Origin: Cristatella mucedo | Lineage: Eukaryota; Bryozoa; Phylactolaemata; Cristatellidae | Assembly: GCA_009760855.2 (NCBI GenBank) | Contig: WPIO01000096.1 | Coordinates: forward strand, 850,001 to 914,000 | Reading direction: 5' to 3' | Length of the DNA stretch: 64,000 bases | Shown: one piece after another, positions 41,079 to 53,443 of the stretch | How the letters are laid out: every line of letters starts with the position of its first letter | Position numbering within the stretch: the first letter of the stretch is position 1 | Program-made: the position numbers and the translations under genes | Notes under the pieces: generated by a model | Seen by the model: the letters and a program-made list of their open reading frames with translations, nothing else | Databases searched by the model: none | Told to the model about the DNA's origin: nothing

Positions 41079-41660
41079 TCAAAAGGTAATGACAACCAAT
41101 TTTGACGTGCAGCATGAACTCCTGCCATGTTGAAGCGGGTTTATCAGTTTAAAATACTTCACCTTCTTGTTTTCGGCCAGTATTCTCCTTTGGACACAAT
41201 TCAAGTGGCCAGGCATAAGTCCTGTGTTATCGGAGCACTGTGACCTGCAATCTTGCAAAGACACTCTGTCATATTCGGGTTTGTCTAAGATGAGATCCTT
41301 AATTGCTGCAGTATCTTTAGCAAAGATTTGAAGAAAGCCCGGGGAGGACTCTTTGATGATGACTGCTTTGTTGGCAAAACCAACATCGACATATCTAATG
41401 ACCTCAGAGAGCTGTTCGCAGCGTGCCAAATCGGGTGTTGAGTCGAACAGTTCCGCATGTGACACAAATGTAACACGTCTCCGACTGTCATATGGAAGTA
41501 CACTAATGAACTCGTTTTGAGTTTGGGGAAACAGATAAGAGAATAACTTTGGGCTATTTCTAGCGTGGTCCAGGAGTGATTGCAGAAAGTGAACGTACCG
41601 AGCGACGAAGATGAAGAAGTACCGCTTCCTTATTCCCTCTGCGATTGCTAATACTTGCAT
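41079..41660 (-). pseudogene. hAT-type (DUF4371) transposase fragment
   Basis: An uninterrupted 193-codon frame. It contains an FDSTPDLARCEQLSEVIRYV segment, then IKESSPGFLQIFAKDTA and LQDCRSQCSDNTGLMPGHLN with CVQRRI. As recalled, this is the DUF4371 / hAT-like transposase signature (DSTPD...RYV...IKESFLGF...CRSQCYDN...GVQ.RI). The N-terminal zinc finger and C-terminal dimerisation (hATC) regions are absent, and the DNA on both sides is other repeats, so it is a partial, probably inactive domesticated or dead copy. The start at 41,660 is just the first ATG. Confidence 0.65.
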
Positions 41661-42223
41661 GGTGTCTTTCTGCGTCTTCGCTACTTCTTCTTGACTATTT
41701 CACTCTCACTCTCACTGCTTCAGCTTCTCGGCTGCTTCACTCTTATAATAATAATAATAATAATAATATTGCACTTCACTCTTGCAGCTGAAAGGCTTTT
41801 GAAACGAGGAGTTTTGCTTGAAATCAAGATTGGTATTCTCACAGTTTGAAAAAAGTTTAAAACAGAGCGCACAATCCATCTTGCGTCCGAGGCCCCCTTG
41901 GCCTTAGCGCCCGGGCTTCAAAATGCCACTCTCCGTCCGCTTGCTGCGTCACTGAGACCGTTTTGAACAGCCTGCGGTGAACACTGTGCCCATGGCAGAT
42001 CTGACATTGCTGTCTGCAATGAACAAGCGATGCCGTATTAACCAAGCGATCATACGTAATGCGCATGTGCATTCGAATCATTTCATTGCGTTAGTCGAAG
42101 GTGCTGCGCTTCCATTTAAAGTATTTCGTCGAATGTCGCGTGAGCGTTGCTGCTGCGTTTCTTTACGTCACCAAAAATTAAAACAAAAGTTCATAACTTT
42201 GATAACGCAATCTTGACAATACT

Positions 42224-42295
42224 AGCAGAGTGGCGCAGTGGAAGCGCGCTGAGCCTATAACCCCGAGGTCAATGATTCGAAGCCATTCTCTGCTA
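42224..42295 (+). pseudogene. decayed tRNA-iMet copy with TAT anticodon
   Basis: 72 bases with the 5' half conserved (AGCAGAGTGGCGCAGTGGAA). The anticodon loop reads CTATAAC instead of CCATAAC, and the anticodon stem and T arm carry several changes (GGTCAATGATTCGAAGCCAT). Only TTT occurs downstream (ggttctttcg). Treated as a pseudogene rather than a new Ile(TAT) tRNA. Confidence 0.8.
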
Positions 42296-42616
42296 GAGGT
42301 TCTTTCGAAATCCGAACTCGCAAGTGATTGCACAGGGTGGTGGCAATTGCAGTTGCAAGGTGGCAAGGGTGGCAATTAAGGCAGTTGTTTGCCAAAAATG
42401 GCTAGCGTGGTGGATATCGGCAAATGCAGTCCCGAAGTGGCTGCAGCCGCACACCCACCAGACGGTACATTAGCCACCGTCGGAAGTTAGCGACCTGAGA
42501 TAACTGCTTAGGGTTGTATCCAAGAGCAATACGTCTAAACCTAGCACACACAGTCTTCAGACGAAAGGTCTCGTGAGCTATTTTTATGCGGCTAGTTTTA
42601 CGCAGCAAGGAGTCTC

Positions 42617-42928
42617 ATGGGCTGTGCGTTACGTACCCGTATTTCACTTTCGTTCTTTCGCTCGTTCCAGGAAACGAGAGTAGCAGCGTCGCCAGCAGAA
42701 TTACCAGGCATTCGGCGCCTCTCTTTCAAGGAATATGGCAGCGCGAGATGGCAGGAAGAGTGCGCCACGTTGCCAGCGTACATTGAACTCGAATCTCCAA
42801 AACCGGAAGATAGAGTCGGCGAGGCGATCGAATCTACTGCCGAGCGCGTAGAGCCAAGGCCGGATATTGACCGCGCGGCTCCTCCAAGTGTCTCCGCCAT
42901 GGACGCCGACCGCTCGTCTTACCGCTGA
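42617..42928 (+). CDS. 103-codon open frame, not recognised
   Basis: Lies in a GC-richer island (42,610-43,140) between tRNA copies. It includes WQEECATLPAYIELESPKPE. There is no recognised domain, and other frames are also open. It could be a retrocopy fragment or chance. The rest of 42,300-43,847 shows only a CCTCTGA triplication at 43,487-43,510. Confidence 0.15.
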   Translation: MGCALRTRISLSFFRSFQETRVAASPAELPGIRRLSFKEYGSARWQEECATLPAYIELESPKPEDRVGEAIESTAERVEPRPDIDRAAPPSVSAMDADRSSYR

Positions 42929-43847
42929 GAACGAAACGCGGCCGAGCGGTCTGCCGCGTGTTCCTGCAGCCGAGCTCCAAGTTCACATGCATTCAGCGGC
43001 TCTGGCTGCCGTTAGCGCACGCGGCAGCCGCGGCGCGAGCGCTAACGGCATCGTCGTCGGGAGTCCGCGCCGTCCTGCGCTCCAGCACTGACACTGGGCA
43101 GGACGGAGAATCTTTGAGCGATTCGATTCTACGCCGGAGAGCATTTAATTCACTTTAATTCTATTTAATTAAATTAATTTTAATTTTACTTTAATTCGCC
43201 GCTCCGAGTGTGCATCGAGCAAGCGCGCTTTCTGGCTGGCTTCTTTTTTTCCTGCTCCCTTCGGAAAATTCCAGAATGCCGACCGGCGCTATGCAAACAG
43301 CTACGCTTTGACTGAATCTCCACGCTCGACTGATTTCAGAAAACAATAGTGACGAACCAAACCAGACGGTGCATTGCGACCCACTCTCACTGGATCCACT
43401 TACTGATGTCTGACTACGCTTATGCGATTATTTATTGACTTACGGCGGGTAAAAAACTGCTGGCCCTCTTTTGACTCTGCCCCGACGACCTCTGACCTCT
43501 GACCTCTGACGACTTAAACTTAGCCCGGATGGTGAGATCCATATCGACTGTTTGTCGTGTCTGCCCTAGTTTGTCCCATGGTGCCAAGGTGCGCGCCCTC
43601 AACGACCGAGATCAAAGCAAACGCGACGGCGTAGCGATGACCATGGTCATGGGCTGAGATTGTGAAACGCTCACGCCCTGCGGCACGTGTGATGCACTTG
43701 GAAAGAAATCTATCTATTTTTATAGCACTGTAGAATTGAACTTAATTATTTCCACAAGTTAGATTAAATGCAATTTTATCATTTTATTTAAACGAACGAT
43801 TAAATAAACTAATTAAAATATGTAATAGCAGCTCGCGTGTACATATT

Positions 43848-43919
43848 AGCAGAGTGGCGCAGTGGAAGCGTGCTGGGCCCATAACCCAGAGGTCGGTGGA
43901 TCGAAACCACTCTCTGCTA
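43848..43919 (+). tRNA. initiator tRNA-Met (CAT)
   Basis: Intact 72-base copy identical to the 37,687 gene as read. It is followed by a T7 terminator (gactatttttttatc). Confidence 0.95.
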
Positions 43920-44015
43920 GACTATTTTTTTATCTCTAAAATCCCACACCGTTGCCGATGAATCGAAGTTTCTAATAAGTTTCTAACATCAATATCTATC
44001 GATAGTATCTAGTCT

Positions 44016-44406
44016 AATCTAGTGCTCAAAGACTTCACAAATTAGTCATTGGTGTTATACCGCCAGTTTGAGAAGGGACATGTCCGCTCAAACCTTTGCT
44101 TAGAACAAGCCATTTGCATAACCTCATGCTATTGCCGAGTCGAAAGGTACATCCTCGCGATAGCTCGATTAAGATGCATTTAGATTTACCTGAAGTTAAG
44201 GTACCTTGAAGTCACAAACAGTCTCCAGTCGCGCGGTGGTGGCATAGAGCGCCATCCTAGGCCACCCTCCCTCTCTCTCTCTCACTCTCTCTCTCTGTCT
44301 CTCTCACTCTCTCTCTCTGTCTCTCTCACTCTCTCTCTCTGTCTCTCTCTGCCGTCCACATCTCTCTCTTGCCCTCGCTCTCGCTCAGCATCGCACGTCC
44401 GCTGCT
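44016..44406 (+). repeat. duplicated block F, short-microsatellite copy
   Basis: Starts aatctagtgctcaaagactt and ends catcgcacgtccgctgct. It contains about 80 bp of CT/GT repeat (44,268-44,351). The same block recurs at 48,891-50,136 with a repeat of roughly 950 bp. Confidence 0.85.
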
Positions 44407-44479
44407 AAATAAAACGAACATGTACTTCGACTGATACATTTTTTTATAAAGACTACTTAAAATTTCTGGATCGAAATTC

Positions 44480-44551
44480 AGCAGAGTGGCGCAGTGGAAG
44501 CGTGCTGGGCCCATAACCCAGAGGTCGGTGGATCGAAACCACTCTCTGCTA
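44480..44551 (+). tRNA. initiator tRNA-Met (CAT)
   Basis: Intact 72-base copy. Terminator agtgatatttttacc follows. This tRNA and block C behind it (44,552-45,125) are duplicated at 46,356. Confidence 0.95.
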
Positions 44552-45125
44552 AGTGATATTTTTACCTCCGTCCATTTCTCTTGTTTTTCGCGCAAGTCGG
44601 AAGCCAGTAAGAAGACCTGTTAACATTGCCGAGGGGCTTTGGGAGCTTTTGCTGTCACAGATTTCAGAAGTAAAAGAACGAGTCTGACGGAAACTAAAAT
44701 TGAACTCGGTGCACTTCCGCCGTTGCAAATGACGAAGTGCATGAAAATGCACAACCTCTGCTAAGAGACATTGATAACATCGTACATTTTCCCGTTATTC
44801 TAACTAGTGAAAATAAGAAACATACTTAACACTCAAAACTTCACAGAAGGCGGCAACGACTTCTCCAGTAAGTGAATCTGTTGGAAGTACTCTACCCTTT
44901 GACCTCATTACAATTCCGCCGCAGCCAACGATGAAATAATGGAAACGGCGATACCATCAATTAATTAAGAGCGCTCGGTGCCTGTTTACCAAGGACTGCG
45001 GTTTCGGCGAATTTCTTTAGCTCCGTTCATTGATCAGCCATTGCATTTCCGGGCTGATATTCGGTTGCAGACTTCTCAACCGCGTCGTACCTGCAGAGGC
45101 TATGCGTAATATCCGTTTTAAATTC
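44552..45125 (+). repeat. block C behind tRNA-iMet, copy 1
   Basis: Begins aagtgatatttttacctccg and includes cggtgcacttccgccgttgc and cggcaacgacttctccagta. It is near-identical to 46,428-46,998 and similar in reverse to 29,990-30,351 and 33,745-33,910. Non-coding. Confidence 0.9.
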
Positions 45126-45321
45126 TTCAAGCGAAACTCGAATATTCAGCATCATTGGCAAAGATCTTTGCAATCTCTTCCTAAATGCGATCAGAAATGA
45201 GACTCGTTAACTCCTTTTTACGGACCCCTGGTAATGAGCCACAGACTCTGCATTCAAAATGCTCAATTCCTGTTCAGCCATTATGCAATTACACTTCGAT
45301 CATTAATATCAATTATTAATA

Positions 45322-45680
45322 ATGTACTTGATAAAGCGCCCTCAGAGAACTCAATCTCTTTCTGGGCGCTTTACATTCGCTGCAAAGGGAAACCATTATG
45401 GAATTTAAATAGTTGCTAGTGGTAATAACTACAAAAATAATGCGTTTGCTATAGCACCCTCCGAGGAACTCAGTCTTTTTCTGTGAACTTTCCGTTTGCT
45501 TCAGTGGAAGCATGATTGAGTAGTTACTGTTAGCATGCTCAATGAAAGCAAAGAGTATCTTGGTTACCGGTAAACATGCACAGGGTAAGCATACAAATAT
45601 GTGTTTTTTTCAGTGAAAGCATGCACAGTGACAGCATCAGCTAAGAACGGACGGATCATATCGACCCACAAGAGCTTCTC
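45322..45680 (-). mobile_element. L2-like LINE tails, two overlapping old copies
   Basis: 45,322-45,390 gives taatgtacttgataaagcgc and ctgggcgctttacattcgct. A second, more decayed tail and 3' UTR follow from 45,430 (gctatagcaccctccgagga, gcatgcacagtgacagcatc). Confidence 0.7.
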
Positions 45681-45769
45681 CGCCAACATTTTCACTGCCA
45701 TTAACATAGAGCGTGCCTGGATTCCAAGTAAAGGCTATATTTGTATGTGCTAAAAAAAGTGCGACGGTT

Positions 45770-46300
45770 ATGCAGGGTTCTAAGACTCTACCAAGCTTCA
45801 CAGTGCGTCATTGAGTACCATCTTTATCATAGATGCTAGCGTCCGTTTGTCAAAAATTGAACCGCTACTGAGACGTAATTACAACACCGCCCGCTCCCCA
45901 TCAACAGCTGCTTATGGCTCCGTCACTTATCGTGCTCCTCAAAGGTCGTGCCACTCCAGTATCATAAACTGCAAAAGAACTTAATTATCATCTCTCATTT
46001 CCGCACGGCACGACAACTCGCAGCCAAAAAATGGACGGGATCCTGCTGTTCGGAACGCACATGCCGCGTCTAGACCGTCGTTTCACCATTTGGAAGCGTC
46101 TTTTTTGAATGAAGTCTGCATACAATCTGTAGATTTTCCCTCGGACTTTGGAAATCTGTAACCGTTTACTTTGCGAGCTTGTCATTTCGGACTGTTTATG
46201 CACAGGCGTTTCCTGGCCAAGCCTGACGGACAGCCGGCGGACGGACAGACTAGCGTTGAGTTCAATTGTCCTGAAGAATAACAACTTGCAAGAAAGACAG
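45770..46300 (+). repeat. blocks A and B of the tRNA-iMet unit, copy 1
   Basis: A: gatgctagcgtccgtttgtc; B: ttcggaacgcacatgccgcg and caagcctgacggacagccgg. Repeated at 47,860-48,415 and in reverse at 30,640-31,090. They stand immediately 5' of the tRNA at 46,356. Confidence 0.85.
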
Positions 46301-46355
46301 GATTTCGACTGAGAAATTGGTTATTAGGCTGCTTCAAATATACTCCAAGAAGTGT

Positions 46356-46427
46356 AGCAGAGTGGCGCAGTGGAAGCGTGCTGGGCCCATAACCCAGAGG
46401 TCGGTGGATCGAAACCACTCTCTGCTA
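46356..46427 (+). tRNA. initiator tRNA-Met (CAT)
   Basis: Intact 72-base copy with the same downstream agtgatatttttacc terminator as the 44,480 gene. The distance between the two is 1,876 bp, taken as the repeat period. Confidence 0.95.
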
Positions 46428-47590
46428 AGTGATATTTTTACCTCCGTCCATTTCTCTTGTTTTCCGCTAAATTCAAAAGCCAGTTAGAAGACCTGTTAAC
46501 ATTGCCGAGGGGATTTGGGAGCTTTCGCTGTCGAAGATTTCAGAAGTAAAAGAACGAGTCAGACGGAAACTAAAATTTGAACTCGGTGCACTTCCGCCGT
46601 AGCTCATGACGAAGTGCATGATAATGTACAACCTCTGCTAAGAGACATTGATAACATCGTACATTTTTCCGTTATTCTAACTAGTGAAGATAGGAAACGT
46701 ACTTAACACTCAAAACTTCACAGAAGGCGGCAACGACTTCTCCAGTAAGTGAATCTGTAGGAAGTACTCTACCCTTTGACCTCATTACAATTCCGCCACA
46801 GCCAACGATGAAATAATGGAAACGGCGATACCATCAATTTATTAAGAGCGCTCGGTGCCTGTTTACTAAGGACTGCGGATTCGGCGAATTTCTTTAGCTC
46901 CGCTCATTAATCAGCCGTTGCATTTCCGGGCTGATATTCGGTTGCAGACTTCTCAACCGCGTCGTACCTGCAGAGGCTATGCATAATATCCGTATTATAT
47001 TCTTCAAGCGAAACTCGAGGGCACTCTTAGCGTTTTGCCGGGATGGTTAGAAACGTGTAACCAACATCGAAATCGTCATGGCGTCTAAGGCGGCTCGGAC
47101 GTGACGATTACAAGCAGCCGCTGGACGGTTACCCTCCACCCAGAGCTCAGCGAGCCGACATGAAAATGGTGGTTTTGCAAGTCCTTAAAGATCGTGCTAA
47201 GACGTTGAGCAGCCGGCTGTTTACTATTCAAGTTCGTTAATTTGTCGCCCTGCAGTCGGGCCCGACGGGACGGCTAATTGGCAATTCGAAGGTCATTTAC
47301 CTGGAGTAGAACTCTTTAAGAGCGCTGTATCGATAAGTATGCGCCAGAAAATTCAGACCGTTGCTGCAAGTAACGTCGTTAGGATCAGATCGTTGCGTAA
47401 GAGCTTTCCGCATTGCAGATACATACTGTGTCAGCCACTACCACCGACACGACCAGGGTCTTTTTATTTGCTGACTTATGCTTTGGAAGTTCTACTAAAC
47501 GAGTGATCGTGGTAACTCACTCGGCATGGCTAACAGCAGCATTACAACCCAGTATAATACTGCAGTTTTTACAATCCTAGGCGAAATTTA
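46428..47590 (+). repeat. blocks C, D and E of the tRNA-iMet unit, copy 2
   Basis: C at 46,428-46,998 (as 44,552-45,125). D at 47,025-47,330 and E at 47,335-47,585 match 33,337-33,690 and 31,240-31,481 in reverse. The junction at 47,350-47,365 is the empty counterpart of the LTR element insertion site. Confidence 0.85.
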
Positions 47591-47654
47591 ATCTCTCCCA
47601 ACAAGTGCTCAGTCGCGTAATTAATAAATTCTGTTTGTATTGCAGATGAATAAT

Positions 47655-47740
47655 TATAATAATGAAGTACTTGATAACGCACCCTCAGAGATCCTATTCT
47701 CTTTCAAGGTGCTTTACATTTACATTTAATGAATGGTAAT
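47655..47740 (-). mobile_element. L2-like LINE 3' tail
   Basis: taataatgaagtacttgata then accctcagagatcctattct and aggtgctttacatttacatt. A diverged tail. Confidence 0.7.
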
Positions 47741-47859
47741 CGAGTACTGATTCCAAATTTTGAACGTAGCCGGAGAGGTCAGCAGTACTATGTCGGGTTT
47801 TTGCCAAACATCCTAACTTTTATGGATAAGTATCCCTTGTAATCAGTGAAATGTCTATT

Positions 47860-48415
47860 GGAGTCATCATGAAAGGCTACATTAAATCTGCTAAGAGCAA
47901 TGCGATAGGTATGCTGCGTTAGAACGCAGTGCTTCAACGAGTCCTGTCTTTATCACGGATGCGAGAATCTGTTTGTCAAAATTTGAACGGCTTCTGAGAC
48001 GTACTTATTCTATGCCCGCTCCCCATCAACTGCTATCTGTGCTCCCGTCCTTTCTTTTGCTCCTTAAAGGTCGCGCTACTAAAGTACCTTAACTGCTGAA
48101 GAATGTAAATGCCATTTCTTATTTCTGCACCAGTAGATAGCTCGCAGTCAAATAGGACGGCAGCCTGCCGTTCGGAACGCACATGCCGCGTCTAGACCGT
48201 CGTTTCTCCGTATGGCAGCGTCTTTTTTGAAAGAATTCTGCACTAAATTAGTAGTTTTTACCTCGGATTTTGGAAATCTGTAACCGTTCACACAGCGAGC
48301 TTCTAATTTGCGATTGTTTATGCACAGACACTTTTCCTGGCCAAGCCTGACGGATAGCCGGCGGGCGGACAGACTAGCGTCGAGTTCAACTTTTCCAAAG
48401 AAAACAACTTGCAAA
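47860..48415 (+). repeat. blocks A and B of the tRNA-iMet unit, copy 2
   Basis: Same order as at 45,770-46,300. Here no tRNA follows; a SINE fragment (48,505) occupies that place instead. Confidence 0.85.
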
Positions 48416-48504
48416 AAAAAGGTAAAAGCAATGAAGGTAAATGCAATGCATTATATTATGACAATAACACAAGTCATTTGCATAGTTCCAGAAGAGAATT
48501 TAAT

Positions 48505-48605
48505 AACCATTGTGGCGCTTCACATATTCCACTGGGCTTGAGCCAACGACTTTGGCCAAACGTTAGTCGGGGCGAGTGCTTTAACCAGTGGGCCAAACAA
48601 GCTCG
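48505..48605 (-). repeat. tRNA-derived SINE fragment
   Basis: - strand head tttggcccactggttaaagc, B-box region diverged (ggctcaagccc), body ending at gtggcgcttcacatat. Confidence 0.65.
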
Positions 48606-48890
48606 GCAATTTCATCATGGCCGCAGCCACTCTGCACGCTGCGTGCCGCCTGTCGGAAAGCCGCGAAAAAGTACTTCCGTGACGACGAGCGATTGCGGCT
48701 GGGAAAAACTGCAGTACTGCTGGGAAAAACTATTAGACACGCCAGTTACGTTGCCGTAAATGCGCCAGATCCTGCGGACCGACGGCCTCTCGGGACCAAG
48801 ATACCGATAAAAAACCGGATATCGTGAATACTTCTTTACCGCAGGGTAGGGCTGGTAAAGGAAATGTCAAACTTTAAAAGTATTTAATCG

Positions 48891-50136
<1,246 letters not shown>

Positions 50137-50619
50137 CGCCCTCGCTCTCACTCAGCAGCGCTCGTCCTTAGAACAGCGCTAGGCGGACTTTCAGAGTTTA
50201 GGCTGATTTTTTGAGAGTTTAACCCAAAACCTGAGCCGTAGAGAGAAGAGGAAGCTTTGCGAACTCGCACCACGCGGCGCCGCACATTTATTTGTTTCTC
50301 AGCTTAGGTCTTTGCTTGCCAGAATACTTTATCTCTCATTCTTCTGTACTTTTCCCGCTGTCAACAGTTTTGATTCGTACCTAGATGGCTTTGGGTAGCT
50401 AGAAACTACTAGATTGGAGCACCCGGGCACCTTCTTAAGTACTGATTCCCGGTGTCAGCGATTGCACGTAGACGGCGAGAAATCTGCAATAGCACCGCAG
50501 TCAAAACTGACTGCCAAAATCCTAAAAAATCTTAGCTGATTTAAAAGCCTTATTTGAATAGCGACAGAATAGTCGTATTGGCTGTTATCACCATTTGCAG
50601 ATGACAATAAAGAGTCGCC

Positions 50620-50700
50620 CAACTGCAAGATTCGAACCCACGACCTCAATCGTAAAGAGCGAGCGCCTTACCTCCTGACCAATCACGGACCAAGTAGCAA
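50620..50700 (-). repeat. tRNA-like SINE head
   Basis: - strand: gtgattggtcaggaggtaag (A-box side) and gaggtcgtgggttcgaatct (good B box). The surrounding 50,140-50,920 shows nothing else. Confidence 0.6.
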
Positions 50701-50919
50701 TTAGTATCCCTTTGACCGGTAGCGGGATTTGAAAGAGATCGTTTTTATTTCCATTTCGTTCTCCGACTCGTGCTTATCGCAATGAATACCTATGTCGTCT
50801 GATCTGAAGACTTTTTCTATTCACACTGAGATTCCTCTAGCGTTTCGGGGTGGGCTCGACTCTCGCGGACGCTATCGACAGAAACCTTTGCACCATGCAC
50901 GTGTCACAGTCACGTGGCA

Positions 50920-51225
50920 CTGACTTTCACAATTCTTATGCAATGACAGCTACTCTCCTGCTGCCGACACTATGCACACTATTCACACTGCTGCCGACAC
51001 ATTCTTTCCAGCGGTCCTGAGCTGCCACTTCCATGCTTTTTGCTACTTCGACTTCTCCTCCTTCTTCTTCTTCTCACTTCGCGCTTCTCACTTTCTCACT
51101 TTCTGCTTTTCTGCTTTTCATTTCCCGCCTGCGAGTCAGTGCTGGCTATGCAGAACTCTCCTGCGCAGCAGTCTCTCTCTCTCCCTCTGTGTCAGGTTTG
51201 TAGTGCCACCGACAGAGATACATTA
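50920..51225 (+). mobile_element. LINE 3' UTR (TACAT-tail family), decayed
   Basis: First of two adjacent copies. It carries cagcggtcctgagctgccac and a pyrimidine-rich insertion, ending gacagagatacattacatcg. Confidence 0.75.
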
Positions 51226-51817
51226 CATCGATCTTCGCCGCAGAGCTCGACTGAGCGACTGTGGATACGCTCTGTCGAGCGATCAGCAGATGGATGGTTG
51301 CCGGTTGACCAACGGATTCAGAGCAAAGTTCTTACGCTGACCCACAAGGCCCGCCACGGCTTGGCTCCTTCGTACCTAGCTGAACTGCTGCATCAGTTTC
51401 AGCCTGTTCTCGCCCTCAGGTCCTGTGTGGACAATAAATTAGCTGTCCCATTCCTCCGCTTAAAGACAGTTGGCGACAGAAGCTTTAGCTCTGCAGGTCC
51501 TAGGCTGTGGAGCTCGCTTCCACAATTCTTACGCAACGACAACTACTCTCCAAATGCTGACTATGGCACATCTTTTTCAGCGGTCCTGAGCTGCTACTTC
51601 TATGCTACTCACTACCTCAACTGCTCTCCTAACTCTGCTACGCTTCCCGCTTTCTCTTTGTTGCGTGACACGAAGTCTGTTGGCTACCGAATGCGTACCG
51701 AAAGCCGCTTAGGCTGTGAGTGCGCTATACAAAAACTCTCCTGCGTAACACCCACGTGGTCTTTATGACTTTGTGGAGTTACAGACGGAGATACATTACA
51801 TTACATTACATTACATC
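51226..51817 (+). mobile_element. LINE 3' end with RT C-terminus (TACAT tail)
   Basis: Open frame containing LPVDQRIQSKVLTLTHKARH, GLAPSYLAELLHQ and FSSAGPRLWSSLPQFLRND. This is the C-terminal part of a CR1/L2-group LINE ORF2, upstream of the endonuclease-free 3' end. The 3' UTR ends in ttacattacattacattaca. It is the best preserved member of this family here and is 5' truncated. Confidence 0.88.
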
Positions 51818-52465
51818 GCTAACTTTATTATGAAATGGGAGCGTCGCGTCGCGATCGAGGCGCGCAGCTTTGGCGGCAACCAAGAGAGGTGCAAGTCGCA
51901 TTGGAGCATCGCGTCGCATCGCAGTAAGTCACGTCGGACTGCTTCACGCCCAGGCCGCCAACGCCGTGTGCCAGGCAGATCTCAGGCAGCTGCTTTGAAT
52001 GACATTGGACGAACCGCAAACCGGCGGCTCGCAGGCGGCGGCTTGCGAATGCCGCTCTCGCTTTTGCGTCAGTAGAACTCGGACAAATGTAGTCGGCAAC
52101 CAAGGACGCAGCGGCGTTGCCGCCGGATGGGACGACTTGGAATCGACCTTGACCCTGACCGCAGCTTGCGGAGGGATAGAGAGAGAGAGAGTGCCGCCGA
52201 GACGGAGTCGCGCGAGCGCCTCGTGCCGCCGCCGCCGGCGCGGACGCACTCCATTGGCCAGCGTGCTGTTAGGGGGCTCGGCATTCGGGACGCCGTGCCG
52301 CTTAGGTCGAGCGGCGGCGGCGGCGGCGGCGGCGGGCAGCTCCTTTTCGCGAGCCGACCGTTGCCGCCGCGATGATTAAATTCGACGGCAAAAGCTGGAC
52401 TGACTGGCGGATTATCGTCAGCGACGACGCAGCAGCCGCCGACGCCATTTTGCCGTAGGAAATGG
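51818..52465 (-). other. probable 3' UTR of the NK2 gene
   Basis: GC-rich sequence between the NK2 stop and the LINE tail, with no repeats apart from a GCG-rich patch (52,310-52,334). Assignment is by position only. Confidence 0.4.
51824..51829 (-). promoter_or_regulatory. candidate polyadenylation signal AATAAA
   Basis: - strand aataaa about 640 bases beyond the NK2 stop codon, at the edge of a LINE tail, so it may belong to neither gene. A weak candidate. Confidence 0.3.
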
Positions 52466-52954
52466 TCACCACGGCCAGCGACCGGCCGAGGCCGGCTGCT
52501 GCGACAGCGAGTGGTGCATTCCGTAGGACGACATGGCGGCCGACATTTGAGCGCCGCCCGGCACACCGCCGCCGCCAACGGAGCCCGGGCCAGCGACGTA
52601 CGACGGGGTGGGGAAGACGCTGCCGCCGAAGCCGTTCATTTGCGAGTAGCCGCTAAACGGGTTGACGCTGCACGGCGCGTGACCGTGGAACGCGACTCCC
52701 TGGTGGTAGCCGTAGTCGGCCGCCGCCGCCGCGGCTGCCGCGGCGGCGGCGTACAGACTCTGCTGCTGGTGCTGCTGCTGCTGCGGTGGCGGCGGACTGG
52801 GGCAGCGCTTGCCGTCTCGCACGATGATGGGCACGGGCACGCGGCGGGGCGAGTGCAGGCTCGTCAGATCGGCCCCGCCCCCAGCTCCTCCAGTGCACTT
52901 TTCGTGTCGCGACTTCTTCATCTTGTATCGATGGTTCTGGAACCAGATTTTCAC
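52466..52954 (-). CDS. NK2.2: NK2 exon 3, recognition helix, NK2-SD, C-terminus
   Basis: Acceptor ttctttcag|gtg. It starts [19 protein letters not shown] and continues to [29 protein letters not shown], a poly-Ala tract, a Gly/Ser/Tyr-rich tail and TGA at 52,466-52,468. Confidence 0.95.
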   Translation of the reverse strand: MKIWFQNHRYKMKKSRHEKCTGGAGGGADLTSLHSPRRVPVPIIVRDGKRCPSPPPPQQQQHQQQSLYAAAAAAAAAAADYGYHQGVAFHGHAPCSVNPFSGYSQMNGFGGSVFPTPSYVAGPGSVGGGGVPGGAQMSAAMSSYGMHHSLSQQPASAGRWPW

Positions 52955-53034
52955 CTGAAAGAAGAGGCGAAGTTCGACCTATATCGAGCTATCGACCTAG
53001 CGGCAATACCGAGCTGCGAGCGGGTGCAGGAGCA

Positions 53035-53123
<89 letters not shown>

Positions 53124-53233
53124 CAGAAAGAGCCAGAGAGAGCCAAAGAGAGAGGGAGAGAGCGAGAGAGAGAGCGAGAGAGAGAGCGAGAGAGAGATAG
53201 AGAGCAAAAGAGAGCGAGAGAAAGACAGAAAGA

Positions 53234-53316
<83 letters not shown>

Positions 53317-53328
53317 CGACATAAAGTG

Positions 53329-53363
<35 letters not shown>

Positions 53364-53409
53364 ACAGCCAGACAGAGATGGAGAGAGCAGAAAAAGAGAG
53401 ACGGAGAGA

Positions 53410-53443
<34 letters not shown>

